From contig JADNYJ010000215.1 in the NCBI GenBank assembly GCA_015501075.1, positions 1-60,653 on the forward strand: 60,653 bases of DNA, in the 5' to 3' direction. Every line of letters begins with the position of its first letter. The stretch's first letter is position 1. Below are positions 33,515 through 46,190 of this stretch, piece by piece. The DNA is from Gymnopilus junonius. Taxonomy: Eukaryota > Basidiomycota > Agaricomycetes > Agaricales > Galerinaceae. A program made the translations under genes and the position numbers. Below the pieces are notes generated by a model, which did not search any database, was not told where the DNA came from, and was given only the letters and a program-made list of their open reading frames with translations.

Positions 33515-36500
33515 ACTTCGTGCCAAGCCAACAGGCACCCTCTGACACAACCGCGGAATCTGATGACGTAGACTCGATGCCCGGTCTTCAAACGATAAGC
33601 AATTCGGTATCTGATGGTGAGGATGAAGGGTTGGAGTACATGGATAACCCTGAGGACGAGGACGAGGACAGGTATTCGGAGCTAGGGGATGACATCAACG
33701 ATTTCGATGATGAGGCTTGGAATTCAGACTTACCGGACGGAGAAATATTTCCTGAACAGGAATATGTCAGTGAGGAATTAGCCTTCATGGGCGAGCATCT
33801 TGTCAAGGAGGAACCGACTGCTCAGATTGAGCTTTACGATTCAGGGTGCACGAAGCACATATCCCCATATCGCGATGATCTTCTTAATTTTGAGGATATC
33901 CCGCCCAAGCCGTTCCGCGCTGCTAACAAACAGAAGTTCAGTGCAACGGGCAAAGGCGAGCTCATTGTTGACATACCTAATGGCCTTGACACCTCGAAGC
34001 TGCACCTAACCGAGGTGCTGTATTCTCCGAAGTTGGCTATACCCTTGTTTCCATGGGTAGCCTTGATGCCCAAGGTTTTGTCTTGACGTTCGGGGATGGG
34101 AAATGCTCTATCAAAGCACCAGGTGGTGAGCATTTGGGCGAAGTTCCTAAGAACAAAAAGGGACTTTACCGAGTTGAGCATGAGGTCGAGACGGCAGATT
34201 TAGCTGTGGAGGAAATTACTCTGGACCAGCTTCACCGCCGTATGGGGCATATTTCCCCTGACGTTGCTCGTCGGCTTGTTAGCCAAGGTTTCGTGACAGG
34301 CGTGCGCTTGGAAGACTCACCGGAAGGAGTACCATCCTTCTGCGAGTCATGTGTTTATGCCAAAGCCACGCGAAAGCCGATTCAGAAAGTGAGGAGTGGC
34401 GAGAGGGCGAAGGAATTCAGGGGCGAGGTGCATAGCGACTTGTGGGGACCAGCGCCGGTGGAATCTAAAGGTGGAAAGTGTTATTATATCACTTACACGG
34501 ATGATAAAATGCTTCATGACCGTTTACCTCTTGTGCACCAAGGATCAAGCATTTGGATCCTACAAGGAGTATGAAGCATGGGTTAAAACCCAACTTGACA
34601 TACCCATCAAGATCCTTCATATGGATCGGGGTGGCGAATACCTGTCTACGGAATTCAGTTCCCATCTCAGAGCCAAAGGAACGGAGGCGAAACTCACCGT
34701 TCATGATACCCCTCAGCATAATGGAGTTGCAGAACGATGCAATAGGACCATTGTCGAGCGTATACATGCTCTTTTGCATGCCAGTGGTCTTCCGCGAGCT
34801 CTCTGGGGCGAGGCGGCTCGCCATGTCGTCTGGCTGATGAATCGTACGACGACAAAGGCCGTCGATGGGATGACACCATTTGAGGCTACATTTGGGAAGA
34901 AACCAGACATCAGTGAGGTATGCGAATGGGGAGAGAAACTGTGGGTACGCATAGAGGGTGGAGACAAGCTTGGTGGCCGTGTCCGAGAAGGGCGATGGAT
35001 GGGAGTTTCTGATGAATCTAGGGGAGTCCGCGTTTATTGGCCAGACACACGAACTGTGGCCACAGAGCGCAATGTCTATTATGACAAGACAGGAGCATCA
35101 GCTTCTCGTCTCGAAGGGGAGGATTGGGAATTTATCGAAATGAAATCTGATGCACCTGTTGTCAATTTGAAATCTTCATCCAATTCTCCGAGCCTTGAGG
35201 ATGATCCCACCATGCCTCTGCTCCACCTGACCCCCCTTCTGATGAATCTGCATCAGAACAGGAACCGCCGCTTCCCTCGAAACATATCAGGCGACCTACC
35301 AAGAAACTCACAGACATCTTGGAAGGCCACGCTGTGGCTTCACATTTTCCCAATGACCCTAAAATTACCGTTGGGGTACAGTTGCCAGCCGATAAATCCG
35401 TGGAACCCCTTATTGAAGATGAAGGGCATGCAGACTGGGTTTTGCTAGTGGAATGGGATGATGAGCATGCATTGGCAGCCGAGATTAGCCAAATGGAGGC
35501 GCTCGAGCCACGAAATATTGTCGACGCCAGAAAGCGGTCAGATTGGCTGCTATGGGACAAGGCTATACAGGAGGAATTAGCAGTTTTGAGAGATGCAGGA
35601 ACTTGGGAACTCATTGACACACCTTCAGGAGCCAACATCATCAGCTCTAAGTGGGTTTTCAAAGCGAAGAAGGACGCCGCTGGGAATGTCATTCGATACA
35701 AGGCGAGACTTGTTGCCCAAGGGTTCTCGCAAGTGCCAGGCGTCGACTACTTCGACACCTTTGCGCCTGTAGCATGTTTGTCATCGATCCGAGCCATTTT
35801 GGTGATTGGAGCTGCGGAGGACTATGAAATGCATCAGATAGACATCAAGGGCGCATACTTGAATGGAGTACTTACCTCTGATGAGGTTATCTTCATGCGT
35901 CAACCTCCTGGATTTGCGATCCCTGGCAAAGTTTGCCATCTTGTCAAGACCTTGTACGGCCTGAAGCAGTCGGGGTGGCAGTGGTATCAGCGGATGGTGG
36001 AGATCATGGAGAAGTTGGGGTTCAAGTGGTGTTATGTCGACAAAGCAGTATTCTTTAAGAGGGAGGGAGGGACGTTCATCATGGTGTTGGTTCACGTTGA
36101 TGATTGCACGATCGTTGCAACGTCAACGAAACTAATTTTAGATTTCAAGATCGAGATCGCCAAGCATGTCGGCATCTCGGATCTCGGAATGCTTCATTGG
36201 ATTCTCGAATAGAGATCTGCCGTGACCGCCCTGGATGCTTAATTTATCTCTCTCAACATTCGTATATCGACTCAATGCTTCGCCGTTATGGATTTGATGA
36301 CCTCAAGCCCGTTTCCTTGCCTATGGAAACATCCATCCATCTCACATCTGCTCAGTCCCCCTCGACGACGCTTGAAATTGCTCGCATGAGCAATATTCCA
36401 TACCATGAAGCGTGGGTTCTCTGATGTATGCATCTCTGGGAACACATCCTGATATCTCCTATGCTGTCCAAACCATGTCTCGATTTTCTAAGGACCTGGT

Positions 36501-37053
36501 GAAGCTCACTGGATGGCCGTTAAATGGATTTTTCGTTATCTAAAGGGAACAAAGGAACTCTGGTTATCTTATGGAGGACAAAGGAAGGCATTAACTGGTT
36601 TTGCCGATGCAGATGGCAGCATGGCTGAGGACAGACATGCTATTTCGGGTACGCATTTTTGCTAAATGGTGGTGCTATCTCGTGGTCTGCTAAATGACAG
36701 GAAATCATCTCGCTTTCGACAATGGAAAGCGAATATGTTGCTGTTACACACGCGTCCAAGGAAGCCCTTTGGCTTCATTCCCTTATTTCACAGCTTTTCG
36801 ACATCACTCTCGACACTATGACTCTTTTCTCCGACAACCAATCGGCGATTGCCCTTACGAAGGATCACCAATATCACCGCGCACGAAGCACATTGACGTA
36901 TGCTTTCACTTTATCCGTTGGATCATTGAAAATGGATCTATTCGCCTTATCTATTGTCCTACTGATGAGATGATCGCGGATTCACTCACCAAGGCTCTCC
37001 CTTCACCCAAGGTCAAACACTTTGCGAACGAATTCAGACTCATATTAGTTTGA
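33400..37053 (+). pseudogene. Copia pol (PR-IN-RT-RNase H), multiply frameshifted
   Basis: Protease motif ELYDSGCTKHIS (33829-33865). GAG-pre-integrase LHRRMGHIS with a CESCVYAKA knuckle. Integrase core HSDLWGPAP, HMDRGGEYLS, QHNGVAERCNRTI. RT from WELIDTPSGA through FKAKKDAAGNVIRYKARLVA to the active site VHVDDCTIVA, which reads HVDD rather than YVDD. RNase H STMESEYVAVTHASKEALWL and DEMIADSLTKALP. Frame changes occur near 34050, 34500, 35300, 36205, 36420-36690 and 36880. Domain residues between breaks are well preserved, and the LTRs are nearly identical, so the breaks are recent or partly sequence error. Confidence 0.85.
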
Positions 37054-37060
37054 AGGGGAG

Positions 37061-37521
37061 TGTAAGAATTATCAAACAAATCCAAGCATGTCATCGCAGC
37101 GCCCGCACGCGCCTCGACTCTTGCCTAATCGGTATGTAATCCCGCCTCCATATGCCGTCTCTTGTAAACTACTTGGCATTGTATATCATAGTGGAGCCTC
37201 TAAGTTCCCCTACAATTATTCTTAGCTTTCTTATTGTCTTATGCATTGTATATACTGCGGTTTCCCTGTAATCTGGCGCATAAGTACACTAGGTTACTTG
37301 TAGTCTCTAACGGATTCCTGATATTTAGTAGTACTTAAGATGAGATTCTGAGCTATTCCAACCTCAGTCGATTTCCCAATCAACTGAGGTGAATACGTTC
37401 TATTACTTTTTACTAGTCTATTTACTTACTAGTTACTTAGCTTTGTTTCTAGGTAACTAATCCATACTCAGTCGATTTCCCAATCAACTGAGCTTTGTTT
37501 CTAGCCGTTGTATTTCTTATA
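37061..37521 (+). repeat. Copia right LTR
   Basis: Same length as the left LTR with no indels. Preceded by the polypurine tract ending at 37060. The two hairpin motifs lie at 37363-37388 and 37467-37492. Confidence 0.93.
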
Positions 37522-38276
37522 ACAATGACTCGGCACTGCACCATGGCGAGCAGGCCAATGCCCGGAGGAAGCAGGATGCGCTAGGTGAAGCTGATCAACA
37601 AAGATGAGAGATGCGACGTGACCATGTTTTGTTGATGGGAGTGGAGTTAAGACTGAGTCTGAATCTAATTGCATTTGTCATGCCTGCAAGATGTTCTGTG
37701 AATTGCAGATGAGGGACAATGCAGGCAGTGACAGAAATCAAGGAGAAGACTAGCAGGGCATACTAGATTTCAAATATGTAAAAATGTTGAGCATTTATGG
37801 GTTGGAAGGTAATGTTTTTCACAAATATAGGACGAGGTAACTCCAATCTTTCCACTGATGTCTCATTAGCTTGAGATCAACTTCACATTTCCACAAACTT
37901 TTTGCATATTCGTAATTTTGAGATCTATAGCTACTCAAATATGCAAAATTTTTCGCAAAATATTGAGTGGATGTGATGCAATCCGCGATTTTCCATCTCT
38001 ATTACAATTATCCAACCCGTAGCACGTGATAGTATGTATCAACAGTGGAAGAATTAATCGGACCGCAGAGCCGTCCCACCAACATCTTCTCTTGCCTTCC
38101 CAAGCATGTCCACTCGGAGCGCTCGTCCAGACCGCGGAGTCACCGGACCCTTCCCACCATTGTCAATGTTATCTTAGCACAATCTCCCTGTACAGCCGCG
38201 CTAGCGAATGGGCCCGGCGGTATAAGTATCTTCTCCTCGTGAGATAAAGCCCTCATCCTGCTGCCATCGTCTAGTC
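37522..38276. other. Intergenic region upstream of the mini-exon RT gene
   Basis: AT-rich. A pair of AAATATGCAAAATTT-like sequences near 37915-37965 is partly palindromic. No ORF supported; presumed promoter of the gene starting at 38277. Confidence 0.4.
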
Positions 38277-41200
38277 ATGGCTAATCGCAAGTCTAAGTCC
38301 GGTGGACAATCGCAAGCACCCAAGCAAGCCGCAGGAGGAGGGGCATCTGGGTCCCCTAACCCTCAAGCTACCAATAAGCCTCGATCTGTAGCTACAGCTC
38401 ATCGTGATTGCAGTAGCTCTTCCATCGTCTTCCATTATGCTAACTTCCTCTCAGCCCAGATGATGGGAAACGCTTCCTCAAAGCCTCCAGCATCATCAGG
38501 TCAGTATTTAACCCAAGCCCCCCACTCCCCAAATATAAGAGACTGATTATGTGTTGTCAGGTACAGCTGCTGCACCAAGACCCCCACAACCACAAGCCAC
38601 CGCACACCGTCCATCAAATGGGACTAAACGTAAGCCTCTAGCTTCAAACCTGACAAATACTCATATTCTTTACCTCAGATCAAAATGCTGGTAACGGGGC
38701 TCCCAAATCTCAAGGCATCAACGGTTCAAACTTCATTGGAGGTAAGCATCAGGGATTTGGAGCTTGCGTACATGAACTTTGTAGGCCTACACTGGTCTAC
38801 ACGGCTCGTGTAAGCAAGTCCCTAAGTCCTGATGAGCACCTTCGATATCTGCTTATCAATAGTGTCTCTATCATCAGCCGAAGCAATGTCTGGACACAGG
38901 GCATCCCAAGATCGATCTGTAAACCAGGGTACGTGTAACTAAGGTATCCTAGGTGGCTTAAGGGATTGGTTAGATCCCCTGTGGCTAGGTGCCCTAAACC
39001 CGCTAGGCTTCTGTGGTTGCTAACCACTTTAGCACGAAGGCTTGCACCGGGGATTTTCACCCCTTGCCCTAGTTTAACGTCTTGGGCTTCAGAGCATATC
39101 GTTCTTTTCCGGTACTAACGGAATCTTTTGTCAGCTAAACGTAATGGAGGCGGGCTGAACAACGGCCCTCAGAAAGTCCAAGGGCATTCACCTCAACGTG
39201 AGACTTATCCTTGTCTTCATCCGCGTGATCTGAGGTTCCTGTCATACAGCCAACATTTCTTCGAAAAACGAGGCACCGAAGCCGAAACATTCTCAGGCCT
39301 TCTTTGGAGGTAAGCTTATCATCTTCATCCGTCCTTACGCCATCCAATTAAACGGCTCTAATAGGTCACTCTTCGGCCTCTAACTCAGCGCTGTAAGTAT
39401 TAACCTGTTATGTATTCATCTGTAACTGGGGCTGAAGGTATTGGCACCAGACCTTCACCACCCCGTCCCGGAAACGTCCGACATTTGCATGTGCCGAAAG
39501 GTGATCCCATTAGACCTATTCAGATGTCGTCGTGGTAACCTAAAAATTGCCGTAAACTAGCACATGGAGCAACCATATCCGGGAACAAGGTGTTCCAAGA
39601 CCCATCGCCGACGTGTAAGACCCCCTACTGTCCCTCACCTTACCAGTGATTGAATCAGTGTTGCAGCAAAACAGAGTGGCCATACCCAACCTCATGCTCA
39701 AAAAGCACAGAACCATGCTCCGACCCCCCCAAAGGGTGAGCTCTAGCCAATTTTTAAATTTATGGTCGCTCATGTTTATTCCATAGAACCTACTTTCCTT
39801 TCAGCATCGCCAGCACATCAACAGCAATCAGGAAAAAGTGAGCCGTCCTACACCCATTGCTGTTTCATTTTTATTGAAGGAGTTTAGATACTGCCAGCAA
39901 CACTTTCCCGAAGGTCCAGGTAGCAACAACGCACGCTCAACACCCTTCGCGTGGTGGTAAGCTTGCGTCATTTCCCCCTGTGTGCACACCATCTAAACTC
40001 GAAGCGCTAGGTCAATCGTCTGCACCACCAGCTCAAGGTTCTGAGAAGCCGTCGCATAAGTCTCAGCAACAACACAAGGGTCAGCCTCGGTAGTGTATCT
40101 GTCCATATGGATAATCAATTTTTGTCTTGTTGGCAGCGCCCCCGCAGCTCGAGGGCACTCGGCGGGGTCTTTCACCCCTTCACTCGTGTCTCATGCAAGA
40201 GACATCCAGTAAAGGCGAGTGTTTCAACCTTGTAACTGCAATGTTCACGTTGGCTGATGACCATGGAAGGCCACAAGGACACCCCTCCAAAGCCCTCGAC
40301 GAACAAGGGAAAGCTGCCTACAGAAAGTGTGCTGTCGACCGTATTTTCATTTTTTTCTACTGGATGTGAGGTTACCCATTTTCATGGTCTATTACTTATT
40401 TAACCGACTGTGCATCCCCCAGCGGAAGCTGCGGGGAATCCGTCCCATAAGTCTCAGCATGCGCAACAAGGCAGAGGTAAGCCTCGGTTGCATATCTATC
40501 CATAGAGATAATTGATTTTTGTCTTACTGGCAGCACCTCCGCACTCGCGTCCCGCACAGGAAACGTCCAATAAAGGCAAGTGTTTCGGTGTTGTAATTGC
40601 AATGTTTGAGTCGGCTGATGTAAATGTAAGGCCACAAGAACACCCCGACCAAGACCCCGATGAACGACCGGGGCCAGGGACAACCGCCTACTGAAAGCAT
40701 GTTGCCAAAAGTCTTGTCATCGTTTTTCTCTACTGAATGTGAGCTTACTCATCTTCATGGTCTGTTACTTATCTAATCGAATATGTATCCTCCAGCAGAA
40801 GCTCCGGGGAACCCGTCGCATAAGTCTCAGCATGCGCAGCAACACAGAGGTAAGCCTCGGTAGTGTGTCTATCCATACAGATAATTGATTTTTGTCTTAC
40901 TGGCAGCGCCCCCACACTCGCGCCCCTTGCAGGAGATACCCAATAAAGGCAAAAATTTCAATGTTATAATTGCGTGTTCAAGTTGGCTGATGTAAATATA
41001 AGGCCACAAAGACACCCCTGCGAAGTCCCTGAAGAACAACGAGCGCCAGGGACAGCCGCCTGCTGAAAGCGTGCCGCCAAAAGTATTGTCGTCGTTTTTC
41101 TTTACTGAATGTGAGCTTGCCCATCTTCATGGTCCGCTCCTTATCTAATCGAATATGTATCCTCCAGCGAAAGGTTCTGGGAATCCGTCGCATAAGTCCC

Positions 41201-44106
41201 AGCATGCGCAGCAACAGAGAGGTAAGCCTCGGTAGTGTATCCATCCATACAGATACTTGATTCTTGTCTTACTGGCAGCGCCCCCGCACTCGCGCCTCGT
41301 GCAGGAGATAGCCACTAAAGGCAAGTGTTTCGATGTTGTAATTGCAATGTTCAAGTCAGTTGATGTAAATGTAAGACCACAAGAACACCCCTCCGAGGCC
41401 CCCAATGAATGACCGGCCACAGGGGAAGTTCCCTACCGAGAGCGTGCTGCCGACACCGAAAGTATCGCCATCAAATCATTTTGCTGGATGTAAGTTACCC
41501 ATCTTTATGTCCGTTACTTATTTAACCAAATGTGTATCCCCCAGCAGATGGTACTGGGAACCGATCGGTTAACTTCTTGATTCCTCCTGGATGTATGTTC
41601 TTCCACTGTTCCATGAAGACATGGCTAAATTTCCTTCTCTCAGCAACACACAACTCTCCAACTGTTGGTAGTGGGTCTCTCCACTCTAGAGCTCCGAAGA
41701 AGCAAGGGCCAAATGTTGCTAAAGGTAATGATCGCTGAGCTTATCGACATTGCATGGACTCACACTTGGTTCAACTCCAGGCAGCGCGAATGTGCCCCAG
41801 GCAGCAGCGGTCGAACCCCAGACCTGGGGGCAGATGATTTCATCTTGGTTCCTTCCATCAGCGCCCCCTGTTGATGTTCAGGGTGGCAAGGAGAAATCCT
41901 TGCCGAGTGGCGAATCATTCCGCAAACGTCTAATTCAGGCTGCAAATAAATCAACCTCAAGTTTGATGAAAGGTAATGACACTCCTTCCTCTCTCGTTTC
42001 GCATGTTTAACACGGTCCATCAGCAAAAGACCCTGGCCCTAAGCCGCAGGCTCCGAACTCTGCCAAAGGTAAAACATCCCCAATCAAGCCACATTAACAT
42101 CGACTGAAATGACTTCATTATTGTAAGCCAATGATGGCCGGTCGAAATCTCACCCTGCACCGGACTTGTCCTTTATTCCACGTGAACACTTGAGGAAGGA
42201 ACCCATCTTATCAATGAAAGGCGCGAAGAATGGATTACACGACCTGCCAAATCGATCAAACAACTCGGACACATGTAAGATCTTATTGCGATCGCTTTTG
42301 CTCATTATTTTTTATAGCCTATTCCCATACTTTTTCCAGCATCCTCAGTGACTTCGCCGAAGAAGGAGCAGGCGCCGACTCATCATAATATGCTAGCACG
42401 AAGTGATGGCGGCCCACAATATTCCTCAAGTGTGTCGGAAAAGCCTGAAACGGCCACAAATTTGACATGTAATTAAGCCCTGTGCTCTTTACCCATCGCA
42501 TGGACTAACTTAAATATCTAGCCGCATTGAGTCATGCCGCGGATCGCTCTCGAATGTCGAGCAAGCCTCAGGCAGCTGCTGTGCACCATCTAAAACAATT
42601 TCAAGTTCGATCGAGCTCTAGCAAAGGTATACCTTCAACGTCACCGTGATCCTACCAATGACTGACATTTTCTATCGTGGCGCAAGTATTATCTCAGCAT
42701 GATCCTAAAAAGAAAGCTGCTGTTCGCAAAGGCTTACTACGTCAACGTACCCCCACTCTGAGGTGGCGAGAGTCCGATACTCCTAGGACTGTCTCAGCAT
42801 ACTCCACCTTAACCGCTGCGCCACTCCCATCGCCTCCCAGGAACGAGCTCCAGAACAAAGTTGCTCGTAAAACAATTTCCCAGAATCCTGATCTCTTCAA
42901 GGTCATCTCACCGATCAAGGTCGACGTCTTCAAAGAGTATGTCAAGGACCACCCCAACCAATCATTCGTCCAATCTGTTGCCCGTGCGCTCAAGAAAGGA
43001 TTTTGGCCATGGGCGGACACCAGTGATCCAAGTTTTCCTACTACGTATGACGGTTCGCGTCAGGGTTCTCGTATTACCAGCGAGGATAAAGCCAAGTTTA
43101 TTCGACAGCAGTGCGAAGACGAAATGGAGCTCGAGCGCTGGTCGAAACCTTTTGGCGGTAAATTGCTGCCTGGGATGCATTCCGCCCCAATCAATGCTGT
43201 TCCGAAAAGCACTCCGGGAAAGTTCAGGCTCATTGTCGACCAGAGCAGGGGGCCGCATGCCCTAAACTCGACGATTCCAAAGTCTCAAGTCAAGGTCCAG
43301 CTCGACAATATACACGATCTCGGCAATGAACTCCTAGCCGCTCGGAAGAAATATCCTAACCACAATCTTTCCTTGTTCAAATCAGATGTCAAAAGCGCGT
43401 ACCGACAGTTGCCGATGCATCCATTATGGCAGATTAAACAGGCCATCCCCATCGACGGTCAGTACCACATAGACCGGTGCAACACGTTTGGAAATCGAGG
43501 CGGTGGATGGAACTGGGACTCATTCATTTCTTCCGTTAATTGGATTGCAACTGAGAAAAAAGGTGTATCCGGTCTCCTGGGATATGTCGACGACATCTTT
43601 GGCTGGGAATTCGAGCGAAACAAAAAGTTCTACAAGCCGTACAATAAACATCTCCCTACCAAGCAAGCCCGACTCCTTGAACTCTGGGACGAGCTCGGTA
43701 TTCCGCATGACGAAGAAAAACAACTCTCTGGCCCTTCCCTTCCTATCCTAGGCTATCACGTCGATGCGAATGCAATGACAGTCAAAGTCCCCGATGAGAA
43801 GAAGGCAAGATAATTGAATTACTTCGAAGTAACGCTCATGCAGGGAAACCTTACACCGTCAACGAGCTGCAGTCCGTTGCCGGGTCTGTTGGCAGTGCCC
43901 TTAGTCTTTATCCGCACCTCCGTCCGGGTCTTCGCGTGCTCTTTGATGAGATGGCAGCACAGGAGGGGGGTACTACCAAGCTTAGGGTAACGAAGCCTGT
44001 TGCTCGCAGCTTGTTGTCATTGGCGGACTTCCTTGAGCATGCCCCGCCTGTGCTGATTCGACACCAGAAGGAAAAGGTGCGCAGTATTGGGGCTAGGACG
44101 AAATAA
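38277..44106 (+). CDS. Mini-exon-array gene ending in a DIRS/Ngaro-like reverse transcriptase
   Basis: About 33 exons. Supported exons include 38277-38403, 38455-38499, 38561-38629, 38679-38741, 38878-38928, 39135-39197, 39250-39309, 39561-39614, 39667-39735, 39805-39837, 39888-39956, 40011-40079, twelve in the tandem array, 41644-41724, 41781-41972, 42024-42068, 42128-42274, 42340-42468, 42522-42626 and the RT exon from 42687. Almost every intron is phase 1. The N-terminal part is Lys/Ser/Pro/Gln/His-rich and disordered. The RT has FRLIVDQSRGPHALNS, SLFKSDVKSAYRQLPMHP (motif A) and LLGYVDDIFGWEF (motif C), then a connection/RNase H-like part (LQSVAGSVGSALSLYPHLRP). A -1 shift near 43810 separates that part; its frame stops at 44104-44106. 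No tyrosine recombinase is seen. Exons 39365-39500 are uncertain. Confidence 0.65.
40137..41592 (+). repeat. Fourfold tandem repeat of a three-exon block (372-397 bp period)
   Basis: Copies begin near 40084, 40481, 40854 and 41226, at a shared GCCTCGG. Each holds exon a (APPHSRPAQETSNK type: 40137-40214, 40534-40575, 40907-40948, 41279-41320), exon b (HKDTPAKS and PTESV type: 40270-40365, 40631-40738, 41003-41110, 41376-41489) and exon c (GNPSHKSQHAQQ type: 40423-40476, 40796-40849, 41168-41221, 41545-41592). Every exon length is a multiple of three with phase-1 borders. Exon a ends AAAG|GCAAGT or GCGAGT, i.e. GC-type donors. Confidence 0.8.
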
Positions 44107-44834
44107 ACAGTATATACAGTATGTTGATCGAAGTCAACTCAACTATGTGGGTTAATTTTGAAGTCACAGGACAAAGACAGTGGGCGAGAATGAGGGCAGA
44201 TATCGAATTCATGTATAACAGAATGGACTGGGGACAACCCACCTTACGATTACTAGGACTACATAGTACGATGATTAAATAAAAATAAGTGAACAGAAAA
44301 GAATTTAGCCTGCCTTCGCATCCTGCCCGTGTAAGTGAGTTGCATGGTAATGTCGCCGTTTGTGCATCCTCCACCTCCCTCGTGTGCAAAAGCAAGCTGG
44401 AGATGGACCTTTATGGTGTTTCGATGCCGTTCTCACATCTTCCACCTCCCTCGCATGCAAATGCAAGTCAGAGGTGGTTCTGTTGCATTTCGATGCTGTT
44501 AGGGCAAGCTGGAGGTCATTTTGACACTGTTTGCACCTCCTCCACCTCCCTCGCATGCAAGAGTGGCCAGGGTGGATCGTTAATCACCTTTTGACATTAT
44601 CCCTGCCATTGGAACTGGAACCCGCCCAGGAATATTTACCCTGCCTGTTGCGAGTCCTGGCAAGCCCTGGCATTGGAATAGGACTTCATTACAATGCAAG
44701 AAGGAAATCTAAGCTCAAGTTTTAGCATATTTGCTTAATTGCACTTGTTGGCTTAGATGATGACCTGGTAAGGACCCGACAAGCACTAGCATTGCTCAAA
44801 TAAAGGCTTGTGAAAGGCTGTAAAGATTATAGCC
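44107..44834. repeat. Short motif repeats downstream of the RT gene
   Basis: CCACCTCCCTCG(C/T)(A/G)TGCAA occurs at about 44371, 44442 and 44542, each followed by a GCAAG...GGAGGT/GAGGTGG stretch. Inverted versions recur inside the hAT element near 46361 and 46431, and a related one lies near 57500. No ORF is supported. Confidence 0.55.
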
Positions 44835-45112
44835 ATTGAAGTTAAGGTTGGACATGAGTGCACTCACAAGTAACCTGGATCCGAACCCGCAAGTATTTTC
44901 GAGAGCTAAAGTCAAACCCAGATCTGCCAAGATTTTTTCCCATGAGTACTCACACCCATGGGTCAAGTACTCACAGGTCTACAAGTACTTGCAAAGAACA
45001 GGTTTTGCGAGTACCCAGGGGTTTACTCATGAGTACTTGTAATAAAAATGCAGATTACAATAGAATTCGTGAGCATAGTACACAAAAAAAGATGTATTCT
45101 CCAATGTAGTAG

Positions 45113-46190
45113 TCAAGAAACAAGCTCCACCTCCTCATCTGAGCCATTGGCAACCTTCAGCTTCTTCTTAGGATGGCGATGCTTGTTCTTGAATAACTCA
45201 ACAATAGTTTCGCGAGGTATAATACCCTCAACATTGACCCATGAGCCTACCAATGTGCTAGAGCACATTGAATCATCTGAGAGGGAGTGCCAGAACCTTG
45301 AGACAGTGAGACCACCATGTAAAAATGAACATTCCACATTGGTTGATGTGGCTATCATGACAATAAAGATTAACTGACATGAAAATATCAATATAGAATG
45401 GCCAACATACCTGGGATGGACAAAAAATCTAAAGCCATTGCAGCAAGTGGATTTCCCCCCTTTTGCAATGTTGTCCAGTATTCAATAGGGTCCTGTTGGG
45501 TGTTGATGACCAGAGTACTTAGCCATTCTTTGAGAGCATCAACAGTTGCCAATTTGTTGTCAAGGTTGTCGAAGTATTTGCTGGCTAATTGAAAATGCTG
45601 GAGACATGAGAGTGAGGTAAGTACTTGAGACACAGATAGCAATTCATTCACTTACATTTGACGTTGAACTCTCCAATGTAGATGCAGTGGTGGTAGGGGC
45701 AGCAGGCTTGTATTTCGATGTCCAGGCCATATGTGTAAAGTGTTCAGCTGCCTTGATCCACTCTGGTTCCCAGCGCACTCATGAAAAATATGCAAGCTTA
45801 TAATGAGGGTGGAGGACTATCTCCAATAGAAGGTAAGAGCTATATAATATATCAGACAAAGAAAAACATGTACCCATTGCAATGTGATAGACAACCGACT
45901 CATCTGTATGTGAGTAATACTTGTTGAGCATATGGAAACCCCACAGTGCAGCATGATGAATCACTGGCAGAAGTTTGGCATCCGTGATGCTGTCCTCAAG
46001 CACAGTTGTGATGACATCAAAAGTGGGGATTACTTGGTGAATGAGAGGTATCTTGTTCATTGATATCTTCTTCGTAGCATAAAGAAAGACCTAAGGAACT
46101 TTAAGAATCATTCATTTGAATTGAAGAGAAAAAAACTACATCAAGCAGAGGCCCAAGCTTCTTAAGAAGCTCCCATTCTTCTCAGCTGAG
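45113..46190 (-). pseudogene. hAT transposase, C-terminal half
   Basis: Minus-strand exons read ELLKKLGPLLD, then VFLYATKKISMNKIPLIHQV and YYSHTDESVVYHIAM, VLHPHYKLAYF, WEPEWIKAAEHFTHMAW, then HFQLASKYFDNLDNK to ALDFLSIP, and finally STNVECSFLHGGLTVSRF and HSLSDDSM, the hAT dimerisation region (last exon 45351-45113). Introns fall where hAT genes of agarics have them by reading frame. A TGA between LAYFS and VRW (about 45778-45780) is one transition from CGA. Everything N-terminal to ELLKKLG is unrecognised, so no intact DDE catalytic core is visible. Confidence 0.75.

Larger units (their letters stand above)
31994..37521 (+). mobile_element. Ty1/copia LTR retrotransposon, full length
   Basis: Flanked by 461-bp LTRs with four differences. 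Domain order is gag with zinc knuckle, protease, GAG-pre-integrase, integrase, reverse transcriptase, RNase H, i.e. copia order (integrase before RT). A primer-binding-like site (GGTTATGGGCCC) follows the left LTR at 32455, and a polypurine tract (GAAGGGGAG) precedes the right LTR. The right LTR continues with ACA to a canonical CA end, whereas the left lacks those three bases. No convincing target-site duplication: ATTAT precedes the element and ATGAC follows it. Several frameshifts interrupt pol, so autonomous activity is unlikely as written. Confidence 0.93.

Noticed and set aside
31985..37530. Target-site duplication of the copia element
   Set aside because: Flanks ATTAT and ATGAC do not match.
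40084..41592. CRISPR-like or satellite array
   Set aside because: Eukaryotic context; the units contain spliced, in-frame exons rather than short repeats with unique spacers.
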